Positions 22,461 through 33,346 of a stretch of DNA of 64,000 nt are shown piece after piece. The stretch's first letter is position 1. Each line of letters begins with the position of its first letter. Below the pieces are notes generated by a model. It ran no database searches. It was not told the origin of the DNA and saw only the letters and a program-made list of their open reading frames with translations. The stretch is from Thozetella sp. PMI_491. Taxonomy: Eukaryota > Ascomycota > Sordariomycetes > Chaetosphaeriales > Chaetosphaeriaceae. Both the position numbers and the translations under genes were made by a program. Where the stretch lies: contig MU270094.1 of the NCBI GenBank assembly GCA_021432635.1, positions 124,001-188,000 of the forward strand, read 5' to 3'.

Positions 22461-23247
22461 AGTTGGGTGTTGATATCGTGTACCACTTCGTAAAATGCAG
22501 AACAGCCCCTTTGAAGGAGACATGGACACGGTGACAAGCCTCTCTACATTTAGAGGAGGTTACAGAGCCTCTTGAGGGAAATGGCCATTGGGCCATCTCG
22601 GCTATCTTCACCTATTCTGTAATCTGACCCGCGTCCGAGCATAGTGTTGGATATATCCCCAGCTTGCGCGAAGACGCATGCGAGCCCAGGGCGGAAGTTA
22701 AACCTTCTCCTGTCATACCAACGAATGGCGTGTCATCTACAAGTCGCCTCCCACTCCACATGGGAGTGTTGTGAAGACAAGGTTAAGAAACGGCGCGAAG
22801 CTTTGGGCTCGCCTCCCTAAGGAAATATGTTGAGGCTCTGTAACAACCAGGTCAAACTTCCCGTTGGCTCCACCTGTTAGCCTTCTATGGGGAGGCAGAT
22901 TGTAACCTTCTAACTGGTCGGAAACGTACTCCCGACTTCAGGCCTGGCCTGGCGAACATAGTGTTGTGTTTCTTGGTAATAGTCCGAGATACTCTTGTGC
23001 TCTCTACCATGGCAAGACACTGATGGGTTCAAATTCCCCCAGCAAATGGCGTCGTAATTCTGTTTCTTTGTTCATTCATAACATCTAACCCCCCCACGCG
23101 CCTTCAGCGAAGGACGGAAAAGCCGCACGAACACGCCGAAGACGGCCCCCTCTCTTGACTCTCCCCATGGACCCGAGCAAGTCAACTATGTTTCTGAAAT
23201 AGAAATGCTGTCTAGCAGGGGACACCCCTGTCTTGTCGAAGTGAAGT
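22461..23247. other. Intergenic upstream of WSC gene
   Basis: This holds the WSC gene promoter and the 3' flank of the hydrolase gene. No gene seen. Confidence 0.6.
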
Positions 23248-24424
23248 TTACCTGTATGCTTCTGGGATCTCTTCAAACCATGAACCTTTTCCGTCAACCT
23301 TTGCCTTTCCGTCCAGGTTGGCAAGCCACTTGAGAGACTCGATGGTGAGGTCGTCGTATCTCTTGCTAGATTCCAGGGCGGCCCACTTCCGGAAGGCGTG
23401 CGGAAGACCAGTAAATATGTGTTTCTTAGTCGGCACGCTATGTGGCACAAAGGCATCAGCATCGGGGCTCTCGTCAGCACGGGGAGGGAGGGGGGTTGGT
23501 CAGGGCTCACCCAAGCTTCTCAAGCTTCTCGGCCAAGATGAATGCTTCGTCTCGGAGCATGTCCCACCCACTCACAATGAAGGCCGCCCTGGGCATACCT
23601 TCGAGGTCCTCTAGACTCGCCAGCCCCACGTTCATCAATGGCTCGGCGGGGTCCTTAACATCGAAGATGTCGGTGAAACGATTGTACACCGCGCTAGGAA
23701 GGATCGAGGTTTCTGCACATTGCACAATGCTGCACTTGTCCTTGCTAGCAAAGAGCTCGTATGGATAGACATCTCTGTGAACGAGCCAAGGGATGACAAG
23801 GAGCTGTCCCTTGATGCGAACTGGCCGGTCCTCCTTCCGCGCGAGAGCTACTTCCTGAAAGACAACAGAAGCCGTGAGGCAGCCCCCGGCCGACACGCCG
23901 CCGACCAACAAGTTTGCCGGGTCAACCGCCAGGGCCGTGGCATTGGCGTTGACCCACTCAAAAGTGTCCCACGCATCGTTCAGCGCAGTGGGATGAGTGA
24001 ACTCTGGCGTGTGGCGATATTCGACGTGCAGGACCTGGAAGCCGGACCTCGAGCTTATGAAGGCTCCAGCGTAGTCCTCTGTTTCAATGCTGCCGAACAT
24101 CATCCCTCCCCCGTGGAAATAGATGTACGCGGGCAGTGGTTTTGCCGGGTCGACAGCTGCGGGACGGTAGGAGCGTAGCGGGATAGCCGCGCCGTCCCGC
24201 GTCAGGACCGTGTGGTCAGTGGTGACGACGGTCTTGTCGAAGCCGTCCTTGACGTAGAGGTCCTTCACCAGGTCAGCCTTGGCCTTGTTGGCCGTGAGGC
24301 GCAGCTTGGCGGGATCATCCCAGCCATCTGCGGAGTGGCCGTCTTGCAGCACTTTGAGGTCGGGGTTGGCATCGTGGAACGCCTGGTACTCCTTGGACGG
24401 GCCTACGTAGCGCGAGTTATCCAT
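23248..24424 (-). CDS. Alpha/beta hydrolase, HSL-type esterase/lipase, 367 aa
   Basis: Two exons: 24424-23511 and 23437-23248, phase-2 intron of 73 bp. The oxyanion motif HGGG is at 104-107 (AYIYFHGGGMMFGS). The nucleophile elbow GGVSAGG places Ser178. The acid is probably Asp288 in SGWDMLRDEA and the base His318 in GLPHAF, which is encoded in exon 2; without the splice the protein would lose its histidine. This is the Abhydrolase_3 (hormone-sensitive lipase) layout of normal length, with no signal peptide, so a cytosolic carboxylesterase is expected. The substrate is unknown; small acyl or aryl esters are typical. It is a neighbour of secreted wall-active genes but has no clear pathway link. 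Confidence 0.9.
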
Positions 24425-25439
24425 TGTAACTAGCTTTATTTGCGAAGCGTTGTCCGGTCTATCGATGATGGGTGGCGGCTCAAGGTGAAAACGGGATAAT
24501 TTAAGAGGCAGAAGCTGCTGTTTATATGCTGATGGCCCCGAGACTTGTTAGGGTTCGGGGTAAGCTACAGGCGTCCTTGCTCGGGGCAGGTTGATCGGAT
24601 GTTCGGCGGAAAGCGAACGCCGAAGGCTTCAGATTGAGCTGCCTCGCCATTGGTACAGTCACTTGGGCCTGGTCGGCCGTGTTTCTGGAGCGTGTCTCAT
24701 ATCTGCGGGATTAGACCGACCTACGGCAGATGCGATGAATGAGAGGAACGGCGACAATAGCCGGGCCCCTTCGGCGCCGGGTGGCGCATCCAGATATCTC
24801 GGCCTCATTTTGCCCAAGCCGTGTCGGATCAGAGGATCTTCAGGGTTCGAGCGGCCATCTGGCCCACCCTCTGGGATCTTGTATCCGGTATCTGGTATCT
24901 AGCAATCTAAGATGGTAATCTAGTATTTGGCGGAGGACTTGTCGGTTCCTTCGTCCCATCGCCCCGAGACCGGGAATACACGTTTCCAGGGTGCGGGGTA
25001 ATCGAAGGGTACGACAGCATGCCGTGATCCTTGGTCACATAGGTAAGCACTCCTTTAGGAGAAAGTCCCTGTTCCGGCCGTAACTCACGATGACAAGTGT
25101 TGTTGAAGCAGAGGAAGAACACCGACAACAAATCGACTCCAGCTCCGACAGGCGCAGCATCAATTCCGGCCGGGTTGTGCCTAGGACTTTGTTGCTGGTC
25201 TCTCTGGCCAGGGCAGCTCCATGCAACTGAGGTGCGCGCTAGGAATATCCAGGCGGCGAAGCCGCTATAGTCACAGACGAATCAGAGCCCCCTGAGCACG
25301 CCAAATTGGGAAAGAATAGACGGCGTCAGGTGTCAGGTGCCGGCTACTGTTTAGGGCAACAGCGCGACATCTGCCTCGAACAAAGGCACAAGCAGTAGGT
25401 ATTTTCTCCCCACTACCTAACCTAGGTAAGCACCACGTC
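24425..25439. other. Intergenic upstream of hydrolase
   Basis: This holds the hydrolase promoter and the 3' flank of the GH74 gene. A TTAGGGTT telobox-like motif lies at about 24548-24555, and a TACCTAACCTAGGTAAG palindrome-like motif at 25414-25430. No gene seen. Confidence 0.55.
24521..24526 (-). promoter_or_regulatory. TATA-box candidate for the hydrolase gene
   Basis: TATAAA on the minus strand about 100 bp upstream of the ATG at 24424. Confidence 0.5.
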
Positions 25440-27884
25440 CTAGCCATAAAATACACCACGTCCGTTGGTGCCAATATAGACCTGCCCGCGAACGTTCCCA
25501 CTCCCCGCCAGTTTACAGCTCGAGATGTCCCCGAAGCCCTGGCCTCCCTGAATGTCCAGCCACTGAGACCCGCTGCTCGCCCTCGCGTACAGCTTGGGCC
25601 CCGCCGAGCCGGTCCCAAAGGCGTAGGTATACCACGGCAGGCTCCCGTAGCCCAGCCCAAAGGCCATCTGGTACGTGTTGGTCAGGTCGCTGCCCACCTT
25701 GGCGAACAGGGCCCCGTAGTCGGTGCTGCGAAAAAGTCCAACATCCGTGCTAGCCCAGACCTCGCCTTGCTGCGTCGGATGCGTCGCAAGGTCCCGGATC
25801 GAGGTTGCGCTGCCCAGTGTGCCGCCCTTGGCGAAAGTCAGACCCCCGTCGGCGCTGACCTGGAAGATGCCCCCGGAGCCGGTGTAAAAGACAGAGCCGT
25901 TGCGCCGGTCTGCGGCGACGACGGCCAACGCGGGCACGGAGGTTACCTTCTGGAAAGGGCCCCCAGACTGCGACCGCAGGACGCCGCTCGCGGAAGACGA
26001 CCACAGGATCGTGGTGCCGTCTGCCGAGTACGCCACGGTGCCGCCCGAATCGCTGGTCGATGCGCCTGGATGTGCCGACCAGGTAACGCCCCCGTCGTCC
26101 GAAAGGGCCACTTGCTGTTTTGCGTCTTTCTTTCCCACCCGAACTATCTTGTTCGTCTGGTTGCCAGCGTAATCTGCATACAGCCTCCTGTCAGCTACGC
26201 CGACTGTCTAACCGTGAACAGCATGTTATGCCACCTACCCACGTCCGTCGAGGTGTCCCATTCTGGGTTCATCCAGTTAGTCTTGGGCGCAGTGCGGATA
26301 TCGCTGCCGTTCAAGAAGGTGAATCCGCTGTCATCACCCACTGCCGCCAGGAGCTCTGTTCCTCCCGGCACAGAGGCAAGGCCTTGGACGGACGTCTCTT
26401 CTATGCCGTCCGCCAGAGAGGAGATGGTGATGTTGTGGACAGTGTCCCATTTTGTCAGGTCGTGGCCGCCGTACAGAGTCAAGCCCGTCCCATACAGCCA
26501 GTGGTCGCTATCCAGGGGGTCAATCTCAAGCGACTCGATCATCCAGCCTAGGCGCTTGCTGTCTTGGGAGATGAAACCTGCGTTGATCCATGGGGCGTTG
26601 TCGGTCTAGCATGCTATAGTTAGCTTGTGTTTCTTCGCTCTTTTGAGCAGTCGAAATAACTCTCTGGCACTCACATGCAAGCCATAGTACCAATTCTGGG
26701 CCGGATAATTGGTCCACTCCCAGATCGGCGACCAAGTCGCGCCCGAGTTGTTAGATCGGAACAACTTAGCGTCTGGCCACCAAGAGTTCAAGCTAGCGAC
26801 AACCAAAGTCCCAGGGTGCAGGAGGTCGAGGCCAAGACCGCCGAAGCCAAAGTTCAGATCCGAGCCCGTGACCGGTGTGATGTCCTTCCAGGTACCGTTC
26901 GTGATATCATACCGATACACAGCACCCTTAGTGCCGTCAAAGGGGCCGATGCCGTCCGCGTACGTGAGATACAACGCCTTTTCGGCTGGTTGGAGCCTGG
27001 CCTTGTGCGGGAAGTGCTTTCCTGGCTGGTTCGGCACTGGAATCCATGTCACCCCAGCATCGTTGGAAACGTACACCGATGCCGTGATGTTGTCGGCCGT
27101 TCCAACAAAAATCCTGGAGGTCAGGCCATCCTTGACGTCCGAGGTCGAGTCAAAGGTGACAAACGTCAAGCCCATCTTATCCGAATTGTAACCATTCGCA
27201 TCGGTTGGATCGACGACGAATGTGCCCGTGTTTGTGAACGAAGGCACTTTGCTGAAGGTCGCCCCGCCATCCGTGCTCTTCCACAGTCCATTTCCACTGC
27301 GAGCGCCGAAATACAAAACCTTTGAGTTGTGAGGGTCCACCGCCAGGCGCTCGCCCATCCCGCGGCCAGGCATGTTTCCGCCAACCTTGAAGGTGAGGTT
27401 CGCGAAAGACCAAGTAGCCCCTTTGTCTGAGCTTCGTATAATGGACCCAGGGCTGCCATCCCAGCTGTTCGTGTACAGGCCGACTGCGGCATAAACCATA
27501 TTGGGATCCTGGGGGTCGAGGGCCACCGCGTCGATCCCCCAGTTGTGCCTGGCGAAGTCAGTTACAAAGATGGTGAACATAAGCACAGGACCATCCACGG
27601 ATGGCGCCACACAGAAACCATACTTACCATCCCGCGTGGGTCCCAAGTTTGTCGGTGACAGCCGTCCACGAATCGTCGGCGTTGAGTCGGTACAGCCCGC
27701 CGATGTCTGTCCTCGCATAGGCGATCCCTTTGACAGTGGGGTGGAACACTATGCCCGGCACGAAGCCGCCTCCGCCGCCGATATGCACGTTCTTCCAGTT
27801 GAAGTCATAGTTGTCTTGGTCCAGGTTCCCGGCTTCAGCCCCGGCGGCAACGAGCAACAACAGGGCGGTTGTAAGGCCCCTCAT
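25440..27884 (-). CDS. GH74 xyloglucanase (secreted), 743 aa
   Basis: Four exons: 27884-27628, 27548-26675, 26605-26239, 26173-25440. There is a signal peptide MRGLTTALLLLVAAGAEA, then the GH74 start YDFNWKNVHIGGGGGFVPG. Two seven-bladed propellers are marked by many BNR/Asp-box repeats: SSDKGATW, STDGGATF, SNDAGVTW, SNNSGATW, SDDGGVTW, SADGGLTF, STDYGALF. By family comparison the catalytic aspartates are probably Asp60 (ARTDIGGLY) and Asp500 (DVDYAGN, formed across intron 3). GH74 enzymes cut the beta-1,4-glucan backbone of xyloglucan, endo- or chain-end-specific. The length matches a bare catalytic module; there is no C-terminal CBM1 (the end is YIGTNGRGVFYG). It heads a minus-strand group with a sugar transporter and a beta-galactosidase, consistent with xyloglucan use. 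Confidence 0.95.
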
Positions 27885-28248
27885 GCTTGCACCTATATGC
27901 CAAGCACGCAGTCTAGTTCTTCATGTGCCTGTCTACCAGGGTGCTGCAAGTGCCTCGAGGACCAAGGCGTCCAAGGGAGCACCCGGCTAATTTGTATTCT
28001 GGTCAACGACTGCTTTACCTGGCCCATTGGCGAGCATTCTACAAGACATTTCACCCGGGCGCTCTAAGTCTATGGAGCATCTACCTCCGAAAATATAGGA
28101 TAAACAGTAAATTCTCCGCATTTAAAGGCCTCTATGCCATACTTGGGCTTGCTGCAATGTTGAACCAGAAATTCGAGGCTCCACCAACCCACCAACCCCA
28201 ACCGGCGCCCCGGGTAGGCAGGCGGGTAGCATCGACGCGAGCCGGAGA
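27885..28248. other. GH74 promoter region
   Basis: 364 bp upstream of GH74, also the 3' flank of the DUF3237 gene; AT-rich around 28090-28130. No gene seen. Confidence 0.55.
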
Positions 28249-28824
28249 TCAGACGATGCGGTAGGCGTCATAGACGACCATCGCACCCAACCTGGCGCCG
28301 GATGCAACCCACATGCCTGTGCAGAGATCCTTGTACCTCTCATCGCCCGTCTCGAGGTGCACGTACAGGCGGAATTTGTACTCGTCCGGCTTCACGCCGT
28401 CGGCCTGAGCGGGGTCAAAAAGCTTGGCCAGCACGTCCTGCGGGCCGGTGCGCCACCCCTCCGTGTGCACCGTGATGTAGGCAGGCTCCGCGTCCGATGT
28501 CTTGAGAAGATAGTTGGTATCGACGTGGGTGCTCAGGCCGGGGGTGACGGTCTGGTTGTCCTGGCCGCCGGGCACCACGACACCAGACCCCCAGCGGCCC
28601 GAGAACCATCCGTTCGAGATGCCGATCCAGTTGCGCTGGCCGCCGAGCGGCGTTGGGCCGACTGAGACCCGCGAGGCCAGGTTGCATACGAGCCGAAAGT
28701 CGTGCTCGAGCGACGGGAGGGGCAGCGGGAAAGCCTGCGGGGTGAAGGGTGCGGGGAGAGGCGAGTCCGCCCCCGCGGCCGGCTCGGGAGCCGGCTCCTG
28801 CACCTTGTTGGCTTCGGAACTCAT
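28249..28824 (-). CDS. DUF3237 family protein, 191 aa
   Basis: Single exon from ATG 28824. A Pro/Ala-rich N-terminal stretch of about 35 residues precedes one DUF3237 domain: FRLVCNLASRVSVGPTPLGGQR, SNGWFSGRWGSGVVVPGG, then a strand pair with VDTNYLLKTSDAEPAYI and the C-terminal GARLGAMVVYDAYRI. The domain is a small beta barrel found in bacteria and fungi with no firmly established activity. There is no signal peptide, so it is probably intracellular. It sits between GH74 and a sugar transporter on the same strand, so co-expression with sugar use is plausible but unproven. Confidence 0.85.
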   Translation of the reverse strand: MSSEANKVQEPAPEPAAGADSPLPAPFTPQAFPLPLPSLEHDFRLVCNLASRVSVGPTPLGGQRNWIGISNGWFSGRWGSGVVVPGGQDNQTVTPGLSTHVDTNYLLKTSDAEPAYITVHTEGWRTGPQDVLAKLFDPAQADGVKPDEYKFRLYVHLETGDERYKDLCTGMWVASGARLGAMVVYDAYRIV

Positions 28825-29571
28825 CTTTCAGCGGCTGGTGACGGACAACAAGAGGGGCGAAGAAGGAGGGAAGAATATGAACAAATTTCCCACGAGCGGG
28901 GGAAAGCAATTGCAATCCGTGCAATGCACACACAGCTAAAACCGAACTAGAGGCCTGCTTCAACCCGGTAGACTGTTCGGCATATCGTGGTCGTCCCCAA
29001 ACTCCTCCAAGCGACAGACCATGTGGATCCTGCGGGGCCCCGGTTGCCTTTGGGTAAAGACACGAGAGACTAGTGATCACTGTGGCTAGAGCTCTGAATG
29101 CCAAATCACGCACGCATCGTTTTGGTGATGGAGAGAGGAAGGCTTTCCAGGAGCTTAATATTACCACTTATGCACCTGGTCTCTTCGATCTAGGACGGTT
29201 TGGGCGAGGCAGGAGGCTATAGTGGTGCCGATCTGGGAGAGCAGCCGAAGAGGGCCATTAAGACCTATACCCTAGTCCCAGACCTCCAGCTTTAGCTCCG
29301 GCTCTCGACGGTACGCAATATCGGTTTACGTCACGCCAGCCATAAAGAGCCCTACGAGCCATCACAAGCCATAACAGTCTAGGTCGAGACAGCGAGGATA
29401 GAGGAGTTGGGTCGTCAACTTGACAGGGTGTGTAATTTTGAGCTACCCTGAGCTATGATCCCACATCTTGCCCGCTGCTGCAAGCTACAACCGCGACACT
29501 ATACACCGTCGTCACGTCCGCCATGGCTGACAGTAGGGACAAATTTTAGGTTCTCCGTCCAGTCCAGCCTC
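28825..29571. other. Intergenic upstream of DUF3237
   Basis: This holds the DUF3237 promoter and the 3' flank of the transporter. No gene seen. Confidence 0.6.
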
Positions 29572-31625
29572 TCAGACCTGTCTGTCGCCCTCCACTCCCA
29601 CAACGCGTCCCCTCTCATCAATCTCGACCTTGACTTTCTGGGTCGATGCCTTGACGGGGTTCGGCGCCTCAAAGATCTCGCCCATCTCCTCGAGCGTCTT
29701 GCCGGCCGTCTCCACGAAGAAGAAGTAAATCACGACGATCTCGACGATGATCCAGCCAATGTAACTAAGTTTCTCGTCAGCACTTGCAGCCGCAACCCGG
29801 GGGGCCCGACGCGAAAGGGTACACTTACACAAGATAGAGCTTCCAGCCGATTGCTTCCATGCCTACGCTGATGCCGTACGTATTGACCACCATGGCGACG
29901 TTCAAGAACAGGAAGTTCAGGCCGGAGCCCTTGGCACGCGTCCGGTTCTCGAGACACTCGACGGCGTACAGGGTCTGCAAGGGTGTGAATCCCCAAGCGA
30001 AACAGATGCCGAACAGGTAGATAGCGACAATGACGCCGTAGGAGAGATTCGGGTGATTGGCAGACTCAGCGGTAAAGGCTGTGAGGAGGACATATGAGAA
30101 CAGCGAGCCGACAAGGCCCCAGAGCATCATGGGTCGGCGACCGAGCTTATCGAGGAGGGAGGCGCCGTAGATGGCTGCCAGCATCGAGAAGATAGGATTG
30201 ATTGCGTTGATCAGGAGCTGCTTGTTGGGGTCGGTGATGCCAGCCTGCTTGATCATAACGGGCTGTACAAAATGAACTAGTCAGGGCCTGTATTTTCTTT
30301 TTTTTTTCTTTTTTGCAAAGTCACGCGCGCAACTAGCACCGGAAACTTACCATGAAGTAAGAGACCACATTGTTTCCAGACCACTGGCCGAAGAAGGACA
30401 TGCCGATAACCATGTACAACCGATAGCGTGCGGCCCTGGTGTTGACAATCTCGCGGAAGTCCCACCACGGGTTCTCGTTTCGGGTGAGGGCGTTCTGCTC
30501 GACGATCTCCTTGTACTGCAGCTGCACCAACGGCGAGTCGGGGTTGCCGTCGCCGTGGTATTTGGCGAAGATGGCAAGGGCCTCTTCGGCGCGGTCCTGG
30601 GCGATGAGCCAACGGGGCGATTCGGGGAAGAACATGACGAGCACCATGACGACGGAAGGGAGGCCGGCCTGGACAACGGTCGGGGTCCGCCACGCCCAGG
30701 AGTTGCTCAGGTTCCTGTACTTCTAGTGAGCATCCACTTCTCTCGACGGGGCACGGCACGATGCGGGTGGCACTTACAGGTTACTGCCGTACGTGACCCA
30801 TCCGGCCAGAATATTACCCAGCCACCAGAAGTTGTCTTGGGAGAGAGTCAGCAACCGACGCGTCTCGGTTCGGCCAAGGCGTCTGACGTACTGTACATGC
30901 CGGCCATGAAGCCGCGGTAGGCCGGGTGCGCCAGCTCGACCGTGTAGGCGGGGCCGGCCGCAGAGGCAATCGATGCTCCAAAGCTAGGCGACTCGAGTTA
31001 ACGCGCGTCCACCGCAGGACGTCGGCCCACAAGACCAAGAGCATTCAGACTCACCCGAGTATGAAACGACCGCCGATGAACTGCCCCATAGAGTTCGCAG
31101 ATCCCTGGACAGCAGTGCCAACCAACACGATCAGGCAGCCGATGAAGATGCAGAGACGGCGGCCGTAGCCGTCGGCAATGAGACCGCAGAAGGGAAACGC
31201 AGCGATCTGGCCGAGGTTGTAGATGATGAAGATGATGCCCGAGCTGGAGCCCTCCCCGCTGAGGCCGAACGTCTCCTGGTAGGGCTTCATGGCGTTGATG
31301 GCACCCATGAGAGAGCTGTCTACGTACCGGTCAGCAGCCGTACTATTCCCACTTACACAAGCACCATTCGCACCGTTCGTTAGAGGGGGAGAGGGAGGAG
31401 ACGTAGAGTTCGCATACCGAATCCGTTCAGCGTAGACACTAGGTATCCAACGCCCATGATCATGTACAGCCGAATCATGTTCTTAGACCACAGGTTGGGC
31501 TTCTGCTCGGCGACGGCGGCCGCCAGGGCGACGGACGCCGTGTTCACCTGGGCGACGCGGCCGACAGGCTTCTCATCGATGGCCGACGCCTCGTGGACAT
31601 CTCTCTTCTCTTCTGAGGACGCCAT
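29572..31625 (-). CDS. MFS sugar transporter, lactose-permease-like, 537 aa
   Basis: Seven exons: 31625-31418, 31319-31055, 30983-30892, 30835-30778, 30714-30351, 30262-29829, 29764-29572; the sum is 538 codons. Sugar-porter hallmarks are present: [15 protein letters not shown] in helix 1 (formed across intron 1), [29 protein letters not shown], the [16 protein letters not shown] motif in the central loop, [11 protein letters not shown], and [11 protein letters not shown] at the end. The [11 protein letters not shown] and [18 protein letters not shown] segments are typical of fungal lactose/cellodextrin-type permeases of the hexose-transporter family. It should act at the plasma membrane with 12 helices. 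Its neighbours are an intracellular GH2 beta-galactosidase upstream and GH74 downstream, suggesting import of galactosides or xyloglucan oligosaccharides. Confidence 0.92.
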
Positions 31626-33346
31626 GATGACAGCTACAGAGCTCTCAACCGCGCTCGACGATGGACGTATACGCGTGTTCTAACACGTGAAACAAGAGCA
31701 AGCTTTTTGTGAAAGTTGGGGCCGCGAGCTGCGAGGAACAACGGACGCTGCAATGCTACTACAAATGCCTTCCCCTCGCGCGCGTCCCCTCCGCCAACGT
31801 ATATACGTAGCAGACGGCCGGGAGCTTGAAGGGGGGCCCCAGGACTATACTCCGACATATTTTCCATCTCCCCCCTCACCCCGAGGGGCCCCAAGTCCCT
31901 CGCGTATCGGGGAAGTCGGTGGCGAGCACACTACCCTTTCCAGTAGGAGGTATTACTAGGGCCGCGCCCAGGTCATTTGCTCGGCAGATTCACTCAGAAG
32001 CCATGGGACCTTAGCCGTGGATGGGATGGGCGACGGCGAGGAGCCCCTCCACACGGATGCTACGGTACATGCAGCGCCGTTATTGGCCTGGCTGCCCGCG
32101 CGTGCGGAGATCGGCCAAGGTTTGGGGTACGATGGGGTGGCAGTCTGCGGAGAAGAACCCCCAGATTCGTAACAACGCCGTCGAAGTGCCGCCGCCGTCT
32201 CGCGGGCTAGGCTCTACTGCGTAATGGCCCTGCTGGGTTATGCGCGCCAACCAGTCCTTGGTCGTGAGATTTTTCGTCCCCGCCTCCGCGTTCGTGGGAC
32301 CACCACACCTCTCCCGCCCCAGAGTGTAGGGCGTCGGACCGCGAGTCTAGGCCTCGGTACGAAAGTCCTTGACTCGCGCGGCCCGTTTGGAGAGGAATTT
32401 CCTTCCTAAACCGGTCGTCCAAAGGCCAGTGCATACCGTAGCGCGGACGACCAGGCCATTACCTTGCCATGTCCAGTCCATAGTCGATGGCATGGGGGGC
32501 GGGGGCGGGAGGAGAGGCGCTGCACCGTCACGAACATGTGACGTGGAGGGCTTGGATGGCGCATGCACTGTGCTTTTCCGAGTAAAAGCCCTTGCGGGTG
32601 GCTGGAGGGCGCTCCCGCGACTTGTTTCCTTGGCCGGCCTCGCGCGGCCTCGCGGGCTGACAGCCGGTCAACCCCCCGGTTCGTACCATGAGTCGTCGTC
32701 CGAGAGACTTTCCGGCGTGGGAGCAAGCAGGCCAGGCCACACGCTGCCTAGGTTCTTTTTTTTTTTTTTTTTTTTTTTTTCGGTCCAAGTCCTCACGAGG
32801 CTAGCCTACCGGCCTTTTTTCGTACTTTCATATGCCGCCATAAGCCGGGGATGCCACCCAGAAGCCGGATGCCACTACCGGTGCACACCGCCCTGGGTAG
32901 TTATTTCCGCGAATTTACATAAAACATCGCCAGGGTTACACGATTAAGGTTCATCTTTGGGCCGTATAAATGACGGTCGAGCTCTCTGCTGGCCCAATGA
33001 AAGCAATAAAGCCTACCATATCAATCATAGAAAAATTGCACTATAGGTCACGTCTAATACACTCAGTTGGCCAACAAACTGAACGAAGTCGAGCTGCTAG
33101 ACATGGTTGTGCTGGCTACAACTAATCAATCCTAGCTGCGGCGGGTACAGTGCATCCCAGGCACAAACGGGCCAACATGGCACAGCCTTCTGGCTTCATT
33201 GGCCCAGCAAACTCTGTGCCGTCCGACTTACACGATCCAAATATTACCCTGCCTCAAAATAGTTATGTAATTGAGTTAGGTACAGTACCTACGCATTTGG
33301 CAGCAACGCCTATTTCATTCCTCCGCTAGAAATCTCGTATACGCTT
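31626..33346. other. 1.7 kb intergenic between GH2 3' end and transporter promoter
   Basis: This holds the transporter promoter; a CTGGGG CreA-like site lies on the minus strand at 31842-31837. A T25 run is at 32756-32780. The GC-rich middle (32000-32700) has only short frames without protein character; no gene seen. Confidence 0.5.
32756..32780. repeat. Poly(T) run, 25 nt
   Basis: Uninterrupted homopolymer. It could be the end of an old retroposed sequence or simple slippage; no element is seen next to it. Confidence 0.8.

Noticed and set aside
23001..23050. GGTTCAAATTCCCCC as a tRNA T-arm
   Set aside because: The flanking bases do not form a T-stem or acceptor stem.
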